DNA of 64,000 nt from Lightella neohaematopini (GTDB lineage: Bacteria; Pseudomonadota; Gammaproteobacteria; Enterobacterales; Enterobacteriaceae). The stretch covers positions 1 to 64,000 of the forward strand of contig JAOBJV010000001.1 of assembly GCA_025728385.1 (NCBI GenBank). The letters are read 5' to 3'. How positions within the stretch are numbered: the stretch's first letter is position 1; the number at the start of each line of letters is the position of its first letter. Below are positions 46,298-56,549 of the stretch, piece by piece. The notes under the pieces were generated by a model. It saw only the letters and a list, made by a program, of their open reading frames with translations. It searched no databases and had not been told where the DNA came from. The translations under genes and the position numbers were made by a program.

Positions 46298-48676
46298 ATG
46301 TCTACTAAAATGTTAAATAATATAATATTAAAAATAATCTTACTATTTTCAGTATTTATTATTCAACCTGTTAATGGTATAGAAAAATTTAATATACAAC
46401 GTATTTTAGTAAAAGGATTAAAACATGTAGATATTAATTCTATAATTAAGGATATACCAATACATAATAACTTAATATCTTGCATAGATGTTAATAAAAC
46501 TATTAGATCATTATTTAATCTTGGTTATTTTAATAATATACAAATTTTTTTAGATAAAAAAATATTAATTATACAAGTTACAGAAAGACCAATAATATCT
46601 TATATAAGATTTTATGGTAATAATTATATAAATAAACTACTAATATCAAATTTATTAAAATTTAATAATATTAAAGTTGGTGAATTTTATAATGACTTTA
46701 ATATTAAAAAATTTATATGTATGATGAAAAAATTATATATTAGTATTGGTAAATATAATAATAAAATTAATGTTATAAAAAAAGTAACATATAATAACCA
46801 GGTTGTAATTATTATTAATATTTATGAAGGTTTAACAGCAAAAATTAAGCAAATTAATATTATTGGTAATTATAATTTTAATTATAAAACTCTGATTTAT
46901 TTATTTAAATGTATGAATAAATTAAAATTAAAAAATAATGTTGATGATACTGAATTTATAGAAAAAAAATTACATCAATATATAAAAGTATTAACTATAT
47001 TTTATTTTAGTAATGGTTATATAAGATTTTATATAGAACACATTTATGCTACTATATCTAAAGAAAAAAAAGATATTTTTATTACTATAAGAATACACGA
47101 AGGACAACAATATAAAATAACTAACTTAATTATAAACTGCAATATACCTTATATATCTAATAAGATAAATCATATTAAATTAAATACAGTATATAATATT
47201 TATAATTTAAAAAGATTAAAAGATAACATTAATAATTTGTTTAATCAATATGGTTTTATTAAAGTTAAAATTAATTATAAAATCAATACTAATAATTTAA
47301 ATAAATCGATTATAATATATATTAATATTAATAGTGGCGCACGTTATTATGTAAGATATATACATTTTTATGGCAATAATTATACTAAAGATTATGTATT
47401 AAGACGTGAAATATTACAGACAGAAAGTTCGTTTTTTAATAAAAATTTAATTAAGAATGATATCTTAAAAATAAAAAATTTGGGGTTGTTTAAGAAAATA
47501 AAAGTAAAAATAATTTATATTAATAAGAAAAGCAATATCGTTGATATAATATATAAATTAAAAGAATATAACTTTAATAAAATTAAAACTAATATTAATG
47601 TTAATATTAATAATAATGTTAATCTAAAACTAAATTTAATGAAAAGTAATTTATTAGGATACGGTAATAAAGTAAATATTATAGAATCAAAAAATAAGTA
47701 TCGTAATTATTTTGAAATACTTACTATGAACCCATTTTTAACTTTAAATAAAGTTAATATTAAGGGTAAGTTATTCTTTGATCTATCTAATAAAAAAAAA
47801 TATATCCAAGATGTTAATTGGAATAAATACGGTGTAAATATAAATTTTAATATACCAATTAATTATAATAATAATTTAAGTATTGGTTTAGAAAGTATAC
47901 ATAATACTTTGTACAATATAAAATCTCAATTATCAACAATTTTTTATTTAAATAGTATCAATATCTATCCAAATATTAGTAATTATATAAGTAATAATTT
48001 TAAAATTAATGATATATTACTATCCACTAATTGGTTTTATACCAATATTGATAAGAATAATTATTTTCCTAGTAATGGAATACTAATTAATATGATAAAT
48101 AAATTTACTATTCTAAATTCTAAAAATAATTTCTATAATATTATACTAAATATTAATAAATTTACATCTTTTTATAAAAAGAAAAATTTTATTTTAACTT
48201 CACACATGCATATTGGTTATTTAGGTAGCTTTAATAATAAATTAACACCATTCTATAATAATTTTTATATGAATAGTAATAATTCCGTTAGAGGATTTCA
48301 ATATAATAGTTTAGGTAAGAAAAATATATATTATAATTGTCATCGTACTAATACTTACAATAAGTGCATATTAACATCATCTAATGATAGTGGTGGGGGA
48401 AATATTATTACTTTAATAAATACTGAGCTGATACTACCTCTAATTAAAAAATATACAAAAGTAGCACGTATATCACTATTTATTGATGTAGGCAATATTT
48501 GGAGCAAAGATAATTTATTAAATTTTATAGATAAAAATTTTAGATTATCTAATGGTATATCTATAAAAATTATTTCTCCATTTGGTCCAATATCACTTTC
48601 TTATGCTTATCCTATTAAAAAATATAATGACGATAAAATAGAAAAACTACAGTTTAATTTTAATAAGTTTTATTAA
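46298..48676 (+). CDS. bamA: Outer-membrane protein assembly factor BamA
   Basis: BamA is the central subunit of the BAM machine that inserts beta-barrel proteins into the outer membrane. It has a signal peptide (about 1-27), five POTRA repeats (about 28-420) and a C-terminal beta-barrel. The conserved barrel-lumen motif VRGF of loop 6 is present, and the chain ends in an aromatic residue (NFNKFY), here Tyr where E. coli has Trp. The 792 residues compare with 810 in E. coli; sequence divergence is high but the domain plan is complete. skp and lpxD follow as in E. coli. Confidence 0.94.
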   Translation: MSTKMLNNIILKIILLFSVFIIQPVNGIEKFNIQRILVKGLKHVDINSIIKDIPIHNNLISCIDVNKTIRSLFNLGYFNNIQIFLDKKILIIQVTERPIISYIRFYGNNYINKLLISNLLKFNNIKVGEFYNDFNIKKFICMMKKLYISIGKYNNKINVIKKVTYNNQVVIIINIYEGLTAKIKQINIIGNYNFNYKTLIYLFKCMNKLKLKNNVDDTEFIEKKLHQYIKVLTIFYFSNGYIRFYIEHIYATISKEKKDIFITIRIHEGQQYKITNLIINCNIPYISNKINHIKLNTVYNIYNLKRLKDNINNLFNQYGFIKVKINYKINTNNLNKSIIIYININSGARYYVRYIHFYGNNYTKDYVLRREILQTESSFFNKNLIKNDILKIKNLGLFKKIKVKIIYINKKSNIVDIIYKLKEYNFNKIKTNINVNINNNVNLKLNLMKSNLLGYGNKVNIIESKNKYRNYFEILTMNPFLTLNKVNIKGKLFFDLSNKKKYIQDVNWNKYGVNINFNIPINYNNNLSIGLESIHNTLYNIKSQLSTIFYLNSINIYPNISNYISNNFKINDILLSTNWFYTNIDKNNYFPSNGILINMINKFTILNSKNNFYNIILNINKFTSFYKKKNFILTSHMHIGYLGSFNNKLTPFYNNFYMNSNNSVRGFQYNSLGKKNIYYNCHRTNTYNKCILTSSNDSGGGNIITLINTELILPLIKKYTKVARISLFIDVGNIWSKDNLLNFIDKNFRLSNGISIKIISPFGPISLSYAYPIKKYNDDKIEKLQFNFNKFY

Positions 48677-48721
48677 AAAATTACTAATTATTTAAATATT
48701 TATAAATTTAGGTATATATCA

Positions 48722-49222
48722 ATGTTTAATAGATTATTTGTTATTAGTACAATATTACTAACTATTATGATTCCATTTAAGATATTAGCTTGTAATAAAA
48801 TTGCAATAGTTAATATCAATAACATTTTTCAACAATATCCAAAAAGAATAGAGATAGCAAAAAAACTTGAAAGTGAATTTGAACATGAAGCAAGTGAATT
48901 ACAATTAATGGAACATGAAATACAAAATAAAATACAATATTTACAACATTATGGATCAAATATGAAAATTAATGAACGTAATGAGTTAGAAAACTCATTA
49001 ATTAAACAGCGTGAAAATTTTTCTAACAAAGCACAAGAATTTGAACAAAACAATCGTCGTAGACAAGCAGAAGAACGAGATAAAATTTTGTTAATAATTC
49101 AAAATACGGTAAAAAATATTGCTGTAAAATATAAGTATGATATAGTACTTGATGTAAGTACTGTAATTTACTCTAATAAAATTAAAGATATTACTAATGA
49201 AGTATTACAATTAATTAGGTAA
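48722..49222 (+). CDS. skp: Periplasmic chaperone Skp
   Basis: Skp is a trimeric jellyfish-like chaperone that carries unfolded outer-membrane proteins through the periplasm to BamA. A signal peptide covers about residues 1-24; the mature part starts with the beta strand KIAIVNINNIF and continues with two long charged coiled-coil helices (about 55-145). The 166 residues compare with 161 in E. coli. It lies between bamA and lpxD, its standard place. Confidence 0.92.
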   Translation: MFNRLFVISTILLTIMIPFKILACNKIAIVNINNIFQQYPKRIEIAKKLESEFEHEASELQLMEHEIQNKIQYLQHYGSNMKINERNELENSLIKQRENFSNKAQEFEQNNRRRQAEERDKILLIIQNTVKNIAVKYKYDIVLDVSTVIYSNKIKDITNEVLQLIR

Positions 49223-49229
49223 TATAATT

Positions 49230-50240
49230 ATGTTTACTATTAAAATAACTGATTTAGCAAAACAATTAAATGCTGAATTAATTGGTAATAATAATATAAT
49301 AATTCATGGTATTACTTCTATTTATAATACAAAAAAAAATTATATTACTTTTCTTGCTAATAATAAGTTACGTTTTTTGTTATCCAATTGTAAAGCATCA
49401 GCAGTTATTATTAATAAAAATAATATGCCATTTTGTAAAATTACCTCATTAGTAGTAGATAATCCTTATCTTGCTTATATTTTATTTGCAAAAATAATAC
49501 ATAATACACTATATAATAGTACTAAAACAAATATAAAGAAAAAAAATATTTTATTAGGAAAAGATATTAATATTGGTGATAATGTAGTAATAGAAGATAA
49601 TGTAAAATTAGGAAATAATATTATTATTGGATCAAATTGTTTTATTGGTAAAAATGTGATTATTAAAGATAATACTAAATTATTTAATAATGTTACCATT
49701 CATAGTGATACTGTAATTGGCAATAATTGTGTTATTCAATCTGGTACTGTAATTGGATCAGATGGATTTGGTTATATTAAAGATAAAGAAAAATGGTTAA
49801 AAATACCACATTTAGGACGTGTAATTATTAATGATTGTGTAGAAATTGGATCATGTACTACTATAGATCGTGGTACATTGGATGATACTATTATTGGTAA
49901 TGGAGTTATTATAGATAATTTATGTCAAATAGCACATAATGTTATAATAGGTAAGTATACAGCTATTGCTGGGGGGGTAATAATTGCTGGTAGTTCACGT
50001 ATAGGAAATAACTGTTTAGTAGGTGGTGCGACTGTTATTAATGGTCATATTAGTATTTGTGATAGAGTTACTATTACTGGTATGAGTATGGTAGTACGTT
50101 CGATTAAAAAACCTGGAATATATTCTTCTGGAATTCCAACACAACAAAATAATAAATGGCGTAAAACAGCAGTGTTAACTATGAATATTAGTAAAATTGA
50201 TAAACGAATAAAAGTTATTGAACAAAGTATTAATAAATAG
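49230..50240 (+). CDS. lpxD: UDP-3-O-acylglucosamine N-acyltransferase LpxD
   Basis: LpxD adds the second (N-linked) hydroxyacyl chain in lipid A synthesis. The uridine-binding N-terminal domain (1-100) is followed by a left-handed beta-helix of hexapeptide repeats (about 105-315) with the catalytic His236 in QIAHNVIIG, matching E. coli His239, and a C-terminal helical extension. The 336 residues compare with 341 in E. coli. A run of seven G at about 49971-49977 is unusual for this genome but is in frame (AGGV). Confidence 0.96.
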   Translation: MFTIKITDLAKQLNAELIGNNNIIIHGITSIYNTKKNYITFLANNKLRFLLSNCKASAVIINKNNMPFCKITSLVVDNPYLAYILFAKIIHNTLYNSTKTNIKKKNILLGKDINIGDNVVIEDNVKLGNNIIIGSNCFIGKNVIIKDNTKLFNNVTIHSDTVIGNNCVIQSGTVIGSDGFGYIKDKEKWLKIPHLGRVIINDCVEIGSCTTIDRGTLDDTIIGNGVIIDNLCQIAHNVIIGKYTAIAGGVIIAGSSRIGNNCLVGGATVINGHISICDRVTITGMSMVVRSIKKPGIYSSGIPTQQNNKWRKTAVLTMNISKIDKRIKVIEQSINK

Positions 50241-50324
50241 ATAATTTTATATTTTTAAATTATTTAAATTTAACTAGTAATAATTTATTTTTTATTAAGG
50301 ATTATTTTTTAACAGGAATTATTT

Positions 50325-50780
50325 TTGAATATTAATAATTATTCTTTAAACATAAAAGAAATATTAGAGTTATTACCACATCGATTTCCATTTCTATTAA
50401 TAGATCATGTGTTGTATTTTGAACAGGGTAAATTTCTACGTGCAATAAAAAATGTTTCTTTTAATGAACCATTTTTTCAAGGACATTTTCCTAGAAAACC
50501 AATATTTCCTGGAGTACTAATTTTAGAAGCTATAGCACAAGCAACTGGTATTTTAGCTTTTAAGAGTGCAAGTAAATTAGCACCAGGAGAATTATACTAT
50601 TTTGCTGCTGTTAATTCTGCTAGATTTAAAAAACCAGTACAACCAGGTGATCAAATGATTATTGAGGTAACTTTTATTAAAGAACGTAATGGAATAGCTA
50701 AATTTAATGGTATTGTTACAGTATCTAATGTATTAGTTTGTAAAGCATCCATGATGTGTGCTCGTAGAAAGGATATTTAA
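50325..50780 (+). CDS. fabZ: 3-hydroxyacyl-ACP dehydratase FabZ
   Basis: FabZ is the general dehydratase of fatty-acid elongation and controls the flux of hydroxymyristate into lipid A. The hot-dog fold has the LLPHRFPFLL segment near residue 15, the catalytic His in GHFP, and the Glu in GVLILEA-AQ. It has 151 residues, as in E. coli. The start is TTG preceded by AGGA; E. coli fabZ also starts with TTG. It lies between lpxD and lpxA as in E. coli. Confidence 0.96.
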   Translation: MNINNYSLNIKEILELLPHRFPFLLIDHVLYFEQGKFLRAIKNVSFNEPFFQGHFPRKPIFPGVLILEAIAQATGILAFKSASKLAPGELYYFAAVNSARFKKPVQPGDQMIIEVTFIKERNGIAKFNGIVTVSNVLVCKASMMCARRKDI

Positions 50781-50787
50781 AAATAAA

Positions 50788-51576
50788 ATGATCGATCAGT
50801 CTTCTTTTATACATCCTAGTTCTATTATTGAAAAGGGAGCTGTTATTCATGCTGATGTATATATTGGTCCATTTTGTTTTATAGGATCACAAGTATGTAT
50901 AGGAGCAAGAACTAAATTAAAATCACATGTTGTAGTAAATGGTATAACAAATATTGGTGAAGATAATAAAATTTATGCTTTTGCTATTTTAGGAGAAGTA
51001 AATCAAGATTTAAAGTACAACAGTGAACCTACTAGAGTAGAAATTGGTGATCGTAATATGATTAGAGAAAATGTTACTGTTCATAGAGGTACTAGACAAG
51101 GTAGAAAAGTAACTAAAATTGGTAATGATAATTTACTTATGGGTAATACCCATATTGCTCATGATTGTATTATCGGTAATCACTGTATTATGGCTAATAA
51201 CACTACATTAGGTGGACACGTATCAATTGATGATTATGCTGTTATCGGCGGAATGACAGCAATACATCAATTTTGTATTATTGGAGCTTATGTTATGATT
51301 GGTGGTTGTTCTGGAGTAGCACAAGATGTACCGCCATGTATTGTAGCTCATGGTAATCATGCTATTCCTTTTGGTTTAAATACAAAGGGTTTAAAAAAAT
51401 ATGGTTTTTCTAATTATGAATTACATGCTGTTAATATGGCATATAAAATTATATATAGAAATGGTAATACCATAAAAAAAGCTAAATTAGAATTAACTAA
51501 ACTCGCACAACATAATCCAATAATAACTATTTTTTTAGATTTTTTATCTCGTTCAAAAAGAGGTATTATTCGTTAG
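50788..51576 (+). CDS. lpxA: UDP-N-acetylglucosamine acyltransferase LpxA
   Basis: LpxA catalyses the first acylation of UDP-GlcNAc in lipid A synthesis. I chose the ATG at 50788, which begins MIDQSSF-HP like E. coli and gives exactly 262 residues; an in-frame ATG at 50758 lies inside fabZ and adds a non-homologous ten residues. The hexapeptide beta-helix is intact and the catalytic His125 is at the E. coli position (AHDC). VHQFCIIGA and the C-terminal SKRGIIR segment are conserved. Confidence 0.97.
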   Translation: MIDQSSFIHPSSIIEKGAVIHADVYIGPFCFIGSQVCIGARTKLKSHVVVNGITNIGEDNKIYAFAILGEVNQDLKYNSEPTRVEIGDRNMIRENVTVHRGTRQGRKVTKIGNDNLLMGNTHIAHDCIIGNHCIMANNTTLGGHVSIDDYAVIGGMTAIHQFCIIGAYVMIGGCSGVAQDVPPCIVAHGNHAIPFGLNTKGLKKYGFSNYELHAVNMAYKIIYRNGNTIKKAKLELTKLAQHNPIITIFLDFLSRSKRGIIR

Positions 51577-51585
51577 TATTGTACT

Positions 51586-52740
51586 ATGACTAAATTAGTT
51601 ACTATTGGTTTAGTAGTTGGTGAATTTTCTGGTGATTTAATAGGTGCTAAATTAATAAAAAATATAAAAAAATATTTGCGGAATGTTAATTTCGTTGGTA
51701 TTGCTGGACCGTTAATGCAATTAGAAGGAATGAAAACTTGGTTTAATATTAATGAATTAATGTTATTTGGTATTACAAATATAATTCCCCATTTATCAAA
51801 AATTAGATTTATTAAATATGATGTTTTAAGTAAATTAATAAGTGCTAATATTAATATTTTTATCGGTATAGATAGTCCAGAAATTAATATTTTTTTGGAA
51901 ACTAGATTAAAAAAACTGGGTATTTATACTATTCATTATGTTAGTCCATCAATTTGGGCTTGGCGTAAAAAAAGAATCAAAAAATTAAAATACGCTACTA
52001 ATAATGTACTTATTACATTTCCATTTGAAAAAAAATTTTACAAACATTATGATGTTAATTATAAATTTGTTGGTCATCCTATAGCAGAAGATTTACCACT
52101 TTATCCAAACAAAATTTTAATGAGAAAAAAATTAAATATAGATAGTCATAGTTTATGTTTAGTAATGTTACCAGGTAGTCGTAGAATAGAAATAGATATG
52201 ATTAGTGTTAGTTTTCTTAAATGTATATTAATTTTAAAAAGTATTCTTCCTAATTTAGTTGTTATTGTACCATTAAATAATCAAGATCGTATTAATCAAT
52301 TTACTAGAATTAAAAATAGTATTATTCCTAACATTGATATAAGGATAATGAATTATCCAGCATACCAAATCATGGTAGCTTCTGATATAGCTCTATTAGC
52401 TTCAGGTACAGCAACATTAGAATGTATGATAGCTAAATGTCCAATGGTAGTTGGCTATCGTATTCCATTATTGGATTTTATTATTGCAAAGATATTAGTT
52501 CGTATTAAATGGATATCACTACCTAATTTACTAGCTAATAAATATATAGTTAATGAATATATACAAGATAATCTTAAACCAGAATTGTTAGCATCTACAA
52601 TAATTAAAATTATTCTAAATAAATGTTATCAACGTAAAATTAAAAATATTTTTGTTGATCTGCATAAAAAAATAAATTTTAATGCTAGTGAAAAAGTAAC
52701 AAAAATAGTATTACAAACCATTAATAATAATTTACATTAA
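51586..52740 (+). CDS. lpxB: Lipid-A-disaccharide synthase LpxB
   Basis: LpxB, a GT19 glycosyltransferase on the inner face of the membrane, joins lipid X and UDP-diacylglucosamine. The GEFSGD segment near residue 12, the YVSPSIWAWR motif, LPGSRR-EI near 198 and the ASGTATLE motif near 280 are all present. The 384 residues match E. coli (382). It starts 9 bases after lpxA. rnhB, which follows in E. coli, is missing, and dnaE comes next after 21 bases. Confidence 0.96.
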   Translation: MTKLVTIGLVVGEFSGDLIGAKLIKNIKKYLRNVNFVGIAGPLMQLEGMKTWFNINELMLFGITNIIPHLSKIRFIKYDVLSKLISANINIFIGIDSPEINIFLETRLKKLGIYTIHYVSPSIWAWRKKRIKKLKYATNNVLITFPFEKKFYKHYDVNYKFVGHPIAEDLPLYPNKILMRKKLNIDSHSLCLVMLPGSRRIEIDMISVSFLKCILILKSILPNLVVIVPLNNQDRINQFTRIKNSIIPNIDIRIMNYPAYQIMVASDIALLASGTATLECMIAKCPMVVGYRIPLLDFIIAKILVRIKWISLPNLLANKYIVNEYIQDNLKPELLASTIIKIILNKCYQRKIKNIFVDLHKKINFNASEKVTKIVLQTINNNLH

Positions 52741-52761
52741 ATAATATAATTTATAATTATT

Positions 52762-55548
52762 ATGTTACCTAAATTTATACATTTACATATAAGAAGTGAA
52801 TATTCTATAATAGATGGATTGTCTAATATTAATCAATTATTAAATCAAGCAGTAAAATTTAATATGCCTGCATTAGCAATTACTGATTTTACTAATTTAT
52901 ATGGTGTAATAAAATTTTATAATATTGCTTATAAATTAGGTATAAAACCAATTATTGGTGCTGATTTTATTATTAAAGATTACAGTAATAGTTATCAATC
53001 ATATGCAATTACAATATTAGTAATGAATAATATTGGTTATAGTAATTTAATTTACTTAATATCTAAAGCACATAAATATAAAATAAATACATCTAATGTT
53101 TTCATTTATCGTGATTGGTTAAAATATCATAATTCTGGATTAATTATTTTATCTGGAGCACAATTTGGTGATATAGGACAATGTCTATTATATAATCAAA
53201 ATAATAAACTAAATTATTATATTTCGTTCTATAAAACTTATTTTAAAAATAGTTTCTATTTAGAAATTACACGTAACGGTTTTGAATTAGAAAATGAGTA
53301 TTTAAATAAAGTTATTAATTTATCTATAGATCAAGATTTACCATTATTAGCAACTAATAATGTTAGATTTTTAAAAAAAGATGATTTTGAAACACATACA
53401 GTTAGAGTTGCTATTAGCAATGGTAGTTATGTAAATAGTAATAAAAATTTATCTGTTTCTTATAGTAAAGAACAATATATGAAAAATGAAGAAGAAATGT
53501 GTTTATTATTTAATGACATACCAGAATCACTAGTTAATAGTGTTGAATTGGCTAAAAGGTGTAATGTAACTATTACATTAGGCAAATATTTACTACCAAA
53601 ATTTAATGTACCAAAAAAATATACTGCTGAAAAGTATTTAATAAAAATTTCTAAACAGGGATTAATAAACAGATTAAAAAATAATTTTACCAATAAAATT
53701 ATAAGAAATAAAAAATGGATTACTTATTATCAAAGATTAAATTTAGAATTAAATACTATTATTAAGACCGGTTTTACTAATTATTTTTTAATAGTATCAG
53801 AATTTATTAACTGGGCAAAAAATAATAATATACCTGTTGGTCCTGGACGGGGATCTGGAGCTGGATCATTAGTAGCTTATGCTTTAAATATTACTGAACT
53901 AGATCCATTATTATTTGGTTTAATTTTTGAAAGATTTTTAAATAGAGAAAGATTATCTATGCCTGACTTAGATATTGATTTTTGTATGGAAAAACGAGAT
54001 TTAGTAATTAATTATGTTGTTAATAAATATGGTATAGATAATGTAGCGCAAATTATTACTTTTGGTACTTTAACTGCCAAAGCAGTTATTCGAGATGTTG
54101 GTCGTGTTCTTGGATATCATTATAATTTTGTAGATAAAATTGCTAGATTAATTCCTATGGATTTTGGTATAACTTTAAAAAAAGCAATTTTAATTGAATC
54201 TAAGTTAGCTAAATTATTTAGTAGTAATGAAGATGTAAAAATTATATTGAATATGGCTTTTAAATTAGAAGGAGTAATTCGTAATGTTAGTAGGCATGCT
54301 GGAGGAATTGTTATTACACCAAGTAAAATCATTAATTTTGCCCCACTATATTTTGATGATAAAAGTAATTATGCAGCAATACAATTAGATAAAACTGATA
54401 TAGTTAAGATTGGTTTAGTTAAATTTGATTTTTTAGGTTTAAGAACTTTAACAATTATTAATCATACTATTAATATGATTAATAAAAAAAATACAAGATT
54501 AGGATTAAATAATATTAGTTTATCTAATATTAAGTTAAATGATAAGAATAGTTTTATTTTATTAAATAAAATAAATACTAATGCAGTTTTTCAATTAGAA
54601 TCAAAAGGTATGCAAGATTTAATAAGAAGATTAAAACCAGACTCTTTTGAAGATATTATTGCGTTAATAGCTTTATTTCGTCCTGGACCATTACAATCTG
54701 GTATGGTAGATAATTTTATTAATCGCAAACACGGTATAGAAAAAATTTATTATCCTGATATTAATTGGCAACACGATTTATTAAAACCAATTTTAAAATC
54801 TACCTATGGTATTATTTTATATCAAGAGCAAGTTATACAAATAGCACAAGTATTAGCTGGTTACAGCTTTATTGATGCTGATATATTACGTCAAGTAATC
54901 AGTAAAAAAAATTTTACAGAAATGGATAAACAAAAATTATTATTTATTAATAATGCTAAAAAAAATAATATTAATAAACAATTAGCTACTAAAATATTTT
55001 ATTTCTTAGAAAAATTCGTTCATTATGGATTTAATAAATCTCATTCTACTGCATATGCATTATTATCTTATTATACGTTATGGTTAAAAGCTAATTATCC
55101 AGCAGAATTTTTATCATCTGTAATGACAAATAATATAAATAATCAAAAAAAATTATCCATTTTAATTCAAGAATGTGCTCTTATGAATATAAGAGTTATG
55201 TTACCAGAAATTAATTATAGTCAATATCATTGTTATGTTCATAATAACATTATTATATGTGGCTTAGGCATGATTAATGGTTTAGGATCTAACATAGCTA
55301 AAGAAATTATTAAAAAACGTAGTCAGGGAAAGTTTAAAAATTTATTAGATTTTTGTATTCGTGTTGACACTGGAATAGTTAATAGATCTATAATTAAACA
55401 ATTAATAAAATTTAATGTATTTCGTCTATTAAAAATAACTAATAAATCTAATGAAGATTATATTGATAATATTATAAATAAATCTAAACAATATAGTAGT
55501 TATTCAAAGCATCAAACTGATATGTTTATGTGTGTAATTGATAAATAA
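52762..55548 (+). CDS. dnaE: DNA polymerase III alpha subunit, C-terminally truncated
   Basis: DnaE is the replicative polymerase. The PHP domain (about 1-270), palm and fingers are intact, with catalytic Asp402 and Asp404 (PDLDID) and Asp556 (KFDFLG), one position from E. coli Asp401, Asp403 and Asp555. The protein stops at 928 residues, whereas E. coli has 1160. The stop lies six residues after QTDMF (918-922), the equivalent of the E. coli clamp-binding motif QADMF at 920-924. The OB domain and the tau-binding C-terminal domain are therefore missing. Only 30 bases separate the stop from accA, so the missing part is deleted and not frameshifted. DnaX in this window lacks the partner domain. 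Confidence 0.96.
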   Translation: MLPKFIHLHIRSEYSIIDGLSNINQLLNQAVKFNMPALAITDFTNLYGVIKFYNIAYKLGIKPIIGADFIIKDYSNSYQSYAITILVMNNIGYSNLIYLISKAHKYKINTSNVFIYRDWLKYHNSGLIILSGAQFGDIGQCLLYNQNNKLNYYISFYKTYFKNSFYLEITRNGFELENEYLNKVINLSIDQDLPLLATNNVRFLKKDDFETHTVRVAISNGSYVNSNKNLSVSYSKEQYMKNEEEMCLLFNDIPESLVNSVELAKRCNVTITLGKYLLPKFNVPKKYTAEKYLIKISKQGLINRLKNNFTNKIIRNKKWITYYQRLNLELNTIIKTGFTNYFLIVSEFINWAKNNNIPVGPGRGSGAGSLVAYALNITELDPLLFGLIFERFLNRERLSMPDLDIDFCMEKRDLVINYVVNKYGIDNVAQIITFGTLTAKAVIRDVGRVLGYHYNFVDKIARLIPMDFGITLKKAILIESKLAKLFSSNEDVKIILNMAFKLEGVIRNVSRHAGGIVITPSKIINFAPLYFDDKSNYAAIQLDKTDIVKIGLVKFDFLGLRTLTIINHTINMINKKNTRLGLNNISLSNIKLNDKNSFILLNKINTNAVFQLESKGMQDLIRRLKPDSFEDIIALIALFRPGPLQSGMVDNFINRKHGIEKIYYPDINWQHDLLKPILKSTYGIILYQEQVIQIAQVLAGYSFIDADILRQVISKKNFTEMDKQKLLFINNAKKNNINKQLATKIFYFLEKFVHYGFNKSHSTAYALLSYYTLWLKANYPAEFLSSVMTNNINNQKKLSILIQECALMNIRVMLPEINYSQYHCYVHNNIIICGLGMINGLGSNIAKEIIKKRSQGKFKNLLDFCIRVDTGIVNRSIIKQLIKFNVFRLLKITNKSNEDYIDNIINKSKQYSSYSKHQTDMFMCVIDK

Positions 55549-55578
55549 TAGTATTAATAATTTTAAGTGTAAAATATT

Positions 55579-56544
55579 ATGAATCTAGAATATCTTGATT
55601 TTGAACAACCAATTATAAAGTTAGAAGAAAAGATTAATTTATTAAGTCTTAATGATAAAATGAAAATAAATGATGTTGATTTATCTAATAAAATTAATAA
55701 ATTAAAAAAAATAAGTATTAAATTAACTAATAAAATATTTTCTAATTTAAATAAATGGCAAATAATACAATTAGCAAGACATCCATTAAGACCTCATACT
55801 ATAGATTATATTAATACGATCTTTACTGATTTTGATGAACTATCTGGTGATCGTATGTTTTCTGATGATAAAGCTATTATTGGAGGCATTGCACGTTTAG
55901 AATCATATTCAGTAATGATAATAGGTCATGAAAAAGGTCGTAGTATCAAAGATAAAATTAGGCGTAATTTTGGTATGCCGTCACCGGAAGGTTATCGAAA
56001 AGCTCTTAGATTAATGCGTATGGCTAATAATTTTGATATTCCAATAATTACTTTTATTGATACTCCAGGAGCTTATCCTGGCATAGAAGCTGAAGAACGT
56101 GGGCAAGCAGAAGCAATAGCAAGAAATTTATTAGAAATGTCTCATTTAAGTGTACCAATAATATGTATTATAATAGGTGAAGGTGGATCTGGAGGTGCTT
56201 TAGCTATTGGAGTAGGTGATAAAATTAATATGTTACAATATAGTATTTATTCAGTTATATCTCCAGAAGGATGTGCTGCATTATTATGGAAAGATAGCAG
56301 TAAAATATTATCATCTATTAAATCAATGAACATGACTGCAATAAATTTAAAAAAATTAAAATTAATTGATAATATTATCAATGAACCTCTAGGTGGAGCT
56401 CATAAAAATTTGCAATTAACTGCAACAAATATAAAAAAACAATTACTAGTAGATTTAAATAAATTAAAACTTTTAAGTAAAAAACAATTATTAAAAAATC
56501 GTTATCACAAGTTAATTAACTATAATTATGAATTATACATGTAA
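55579..56544 (+). CDS. accA: Acetyl-CoA carboxylase carboxyltransferase alpha subunit
   Basis: AccA, with AccD, transfers the carboxyl group from biotin to acetyl-CoA to form malonyl-CoA. The 321 residues (E. coli 319) contain LARHP-RP near 72, the GHEKGR segment, FIDTPGAYPGIEAEERGQ near 165 and GEGGSGGALAIG near 205, all typical. The Lys-rich first 60 residues are less conserved. It lies between dnaE and tilS as in E. coli, with ldcC and yaeR lost. Confidence 0.96.
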   Translation: MNLEYLDFEQPIIKLEEKINLLSLNDKMKINDVDLSNKINKLKKISIKLTNKIFSNLNKWQIIQLARHPLRPHTIDYINTIFTDFDELSGDRMFSDDKAIIGGIARLESYSVMIIGHEKGRSIKDKIRRNFGMPSPEGYRKALRLMRMANNFDIPIITFIDTPGAYPGIEAEERGQAEAIARNLLEMSHLSVPIICIIIGEGGSGGALAIGVGDKINMLQYSIYSVISPEGCAALLWKDSSKILSSIKSMNMTAINLKKLKLIDNIINEPLGGAHKNLQLTATNIKKQLLVDLNKLKLLSKKQLLKNRYHKLINYNYELYM

Positions 56545-56549
56545 ATAAA

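Noticed and set aside
50758..50787. Upstream ATG for lpxA inside fabZ
   Set aside because: The alignment and the exact 262-residue length favour 50788.
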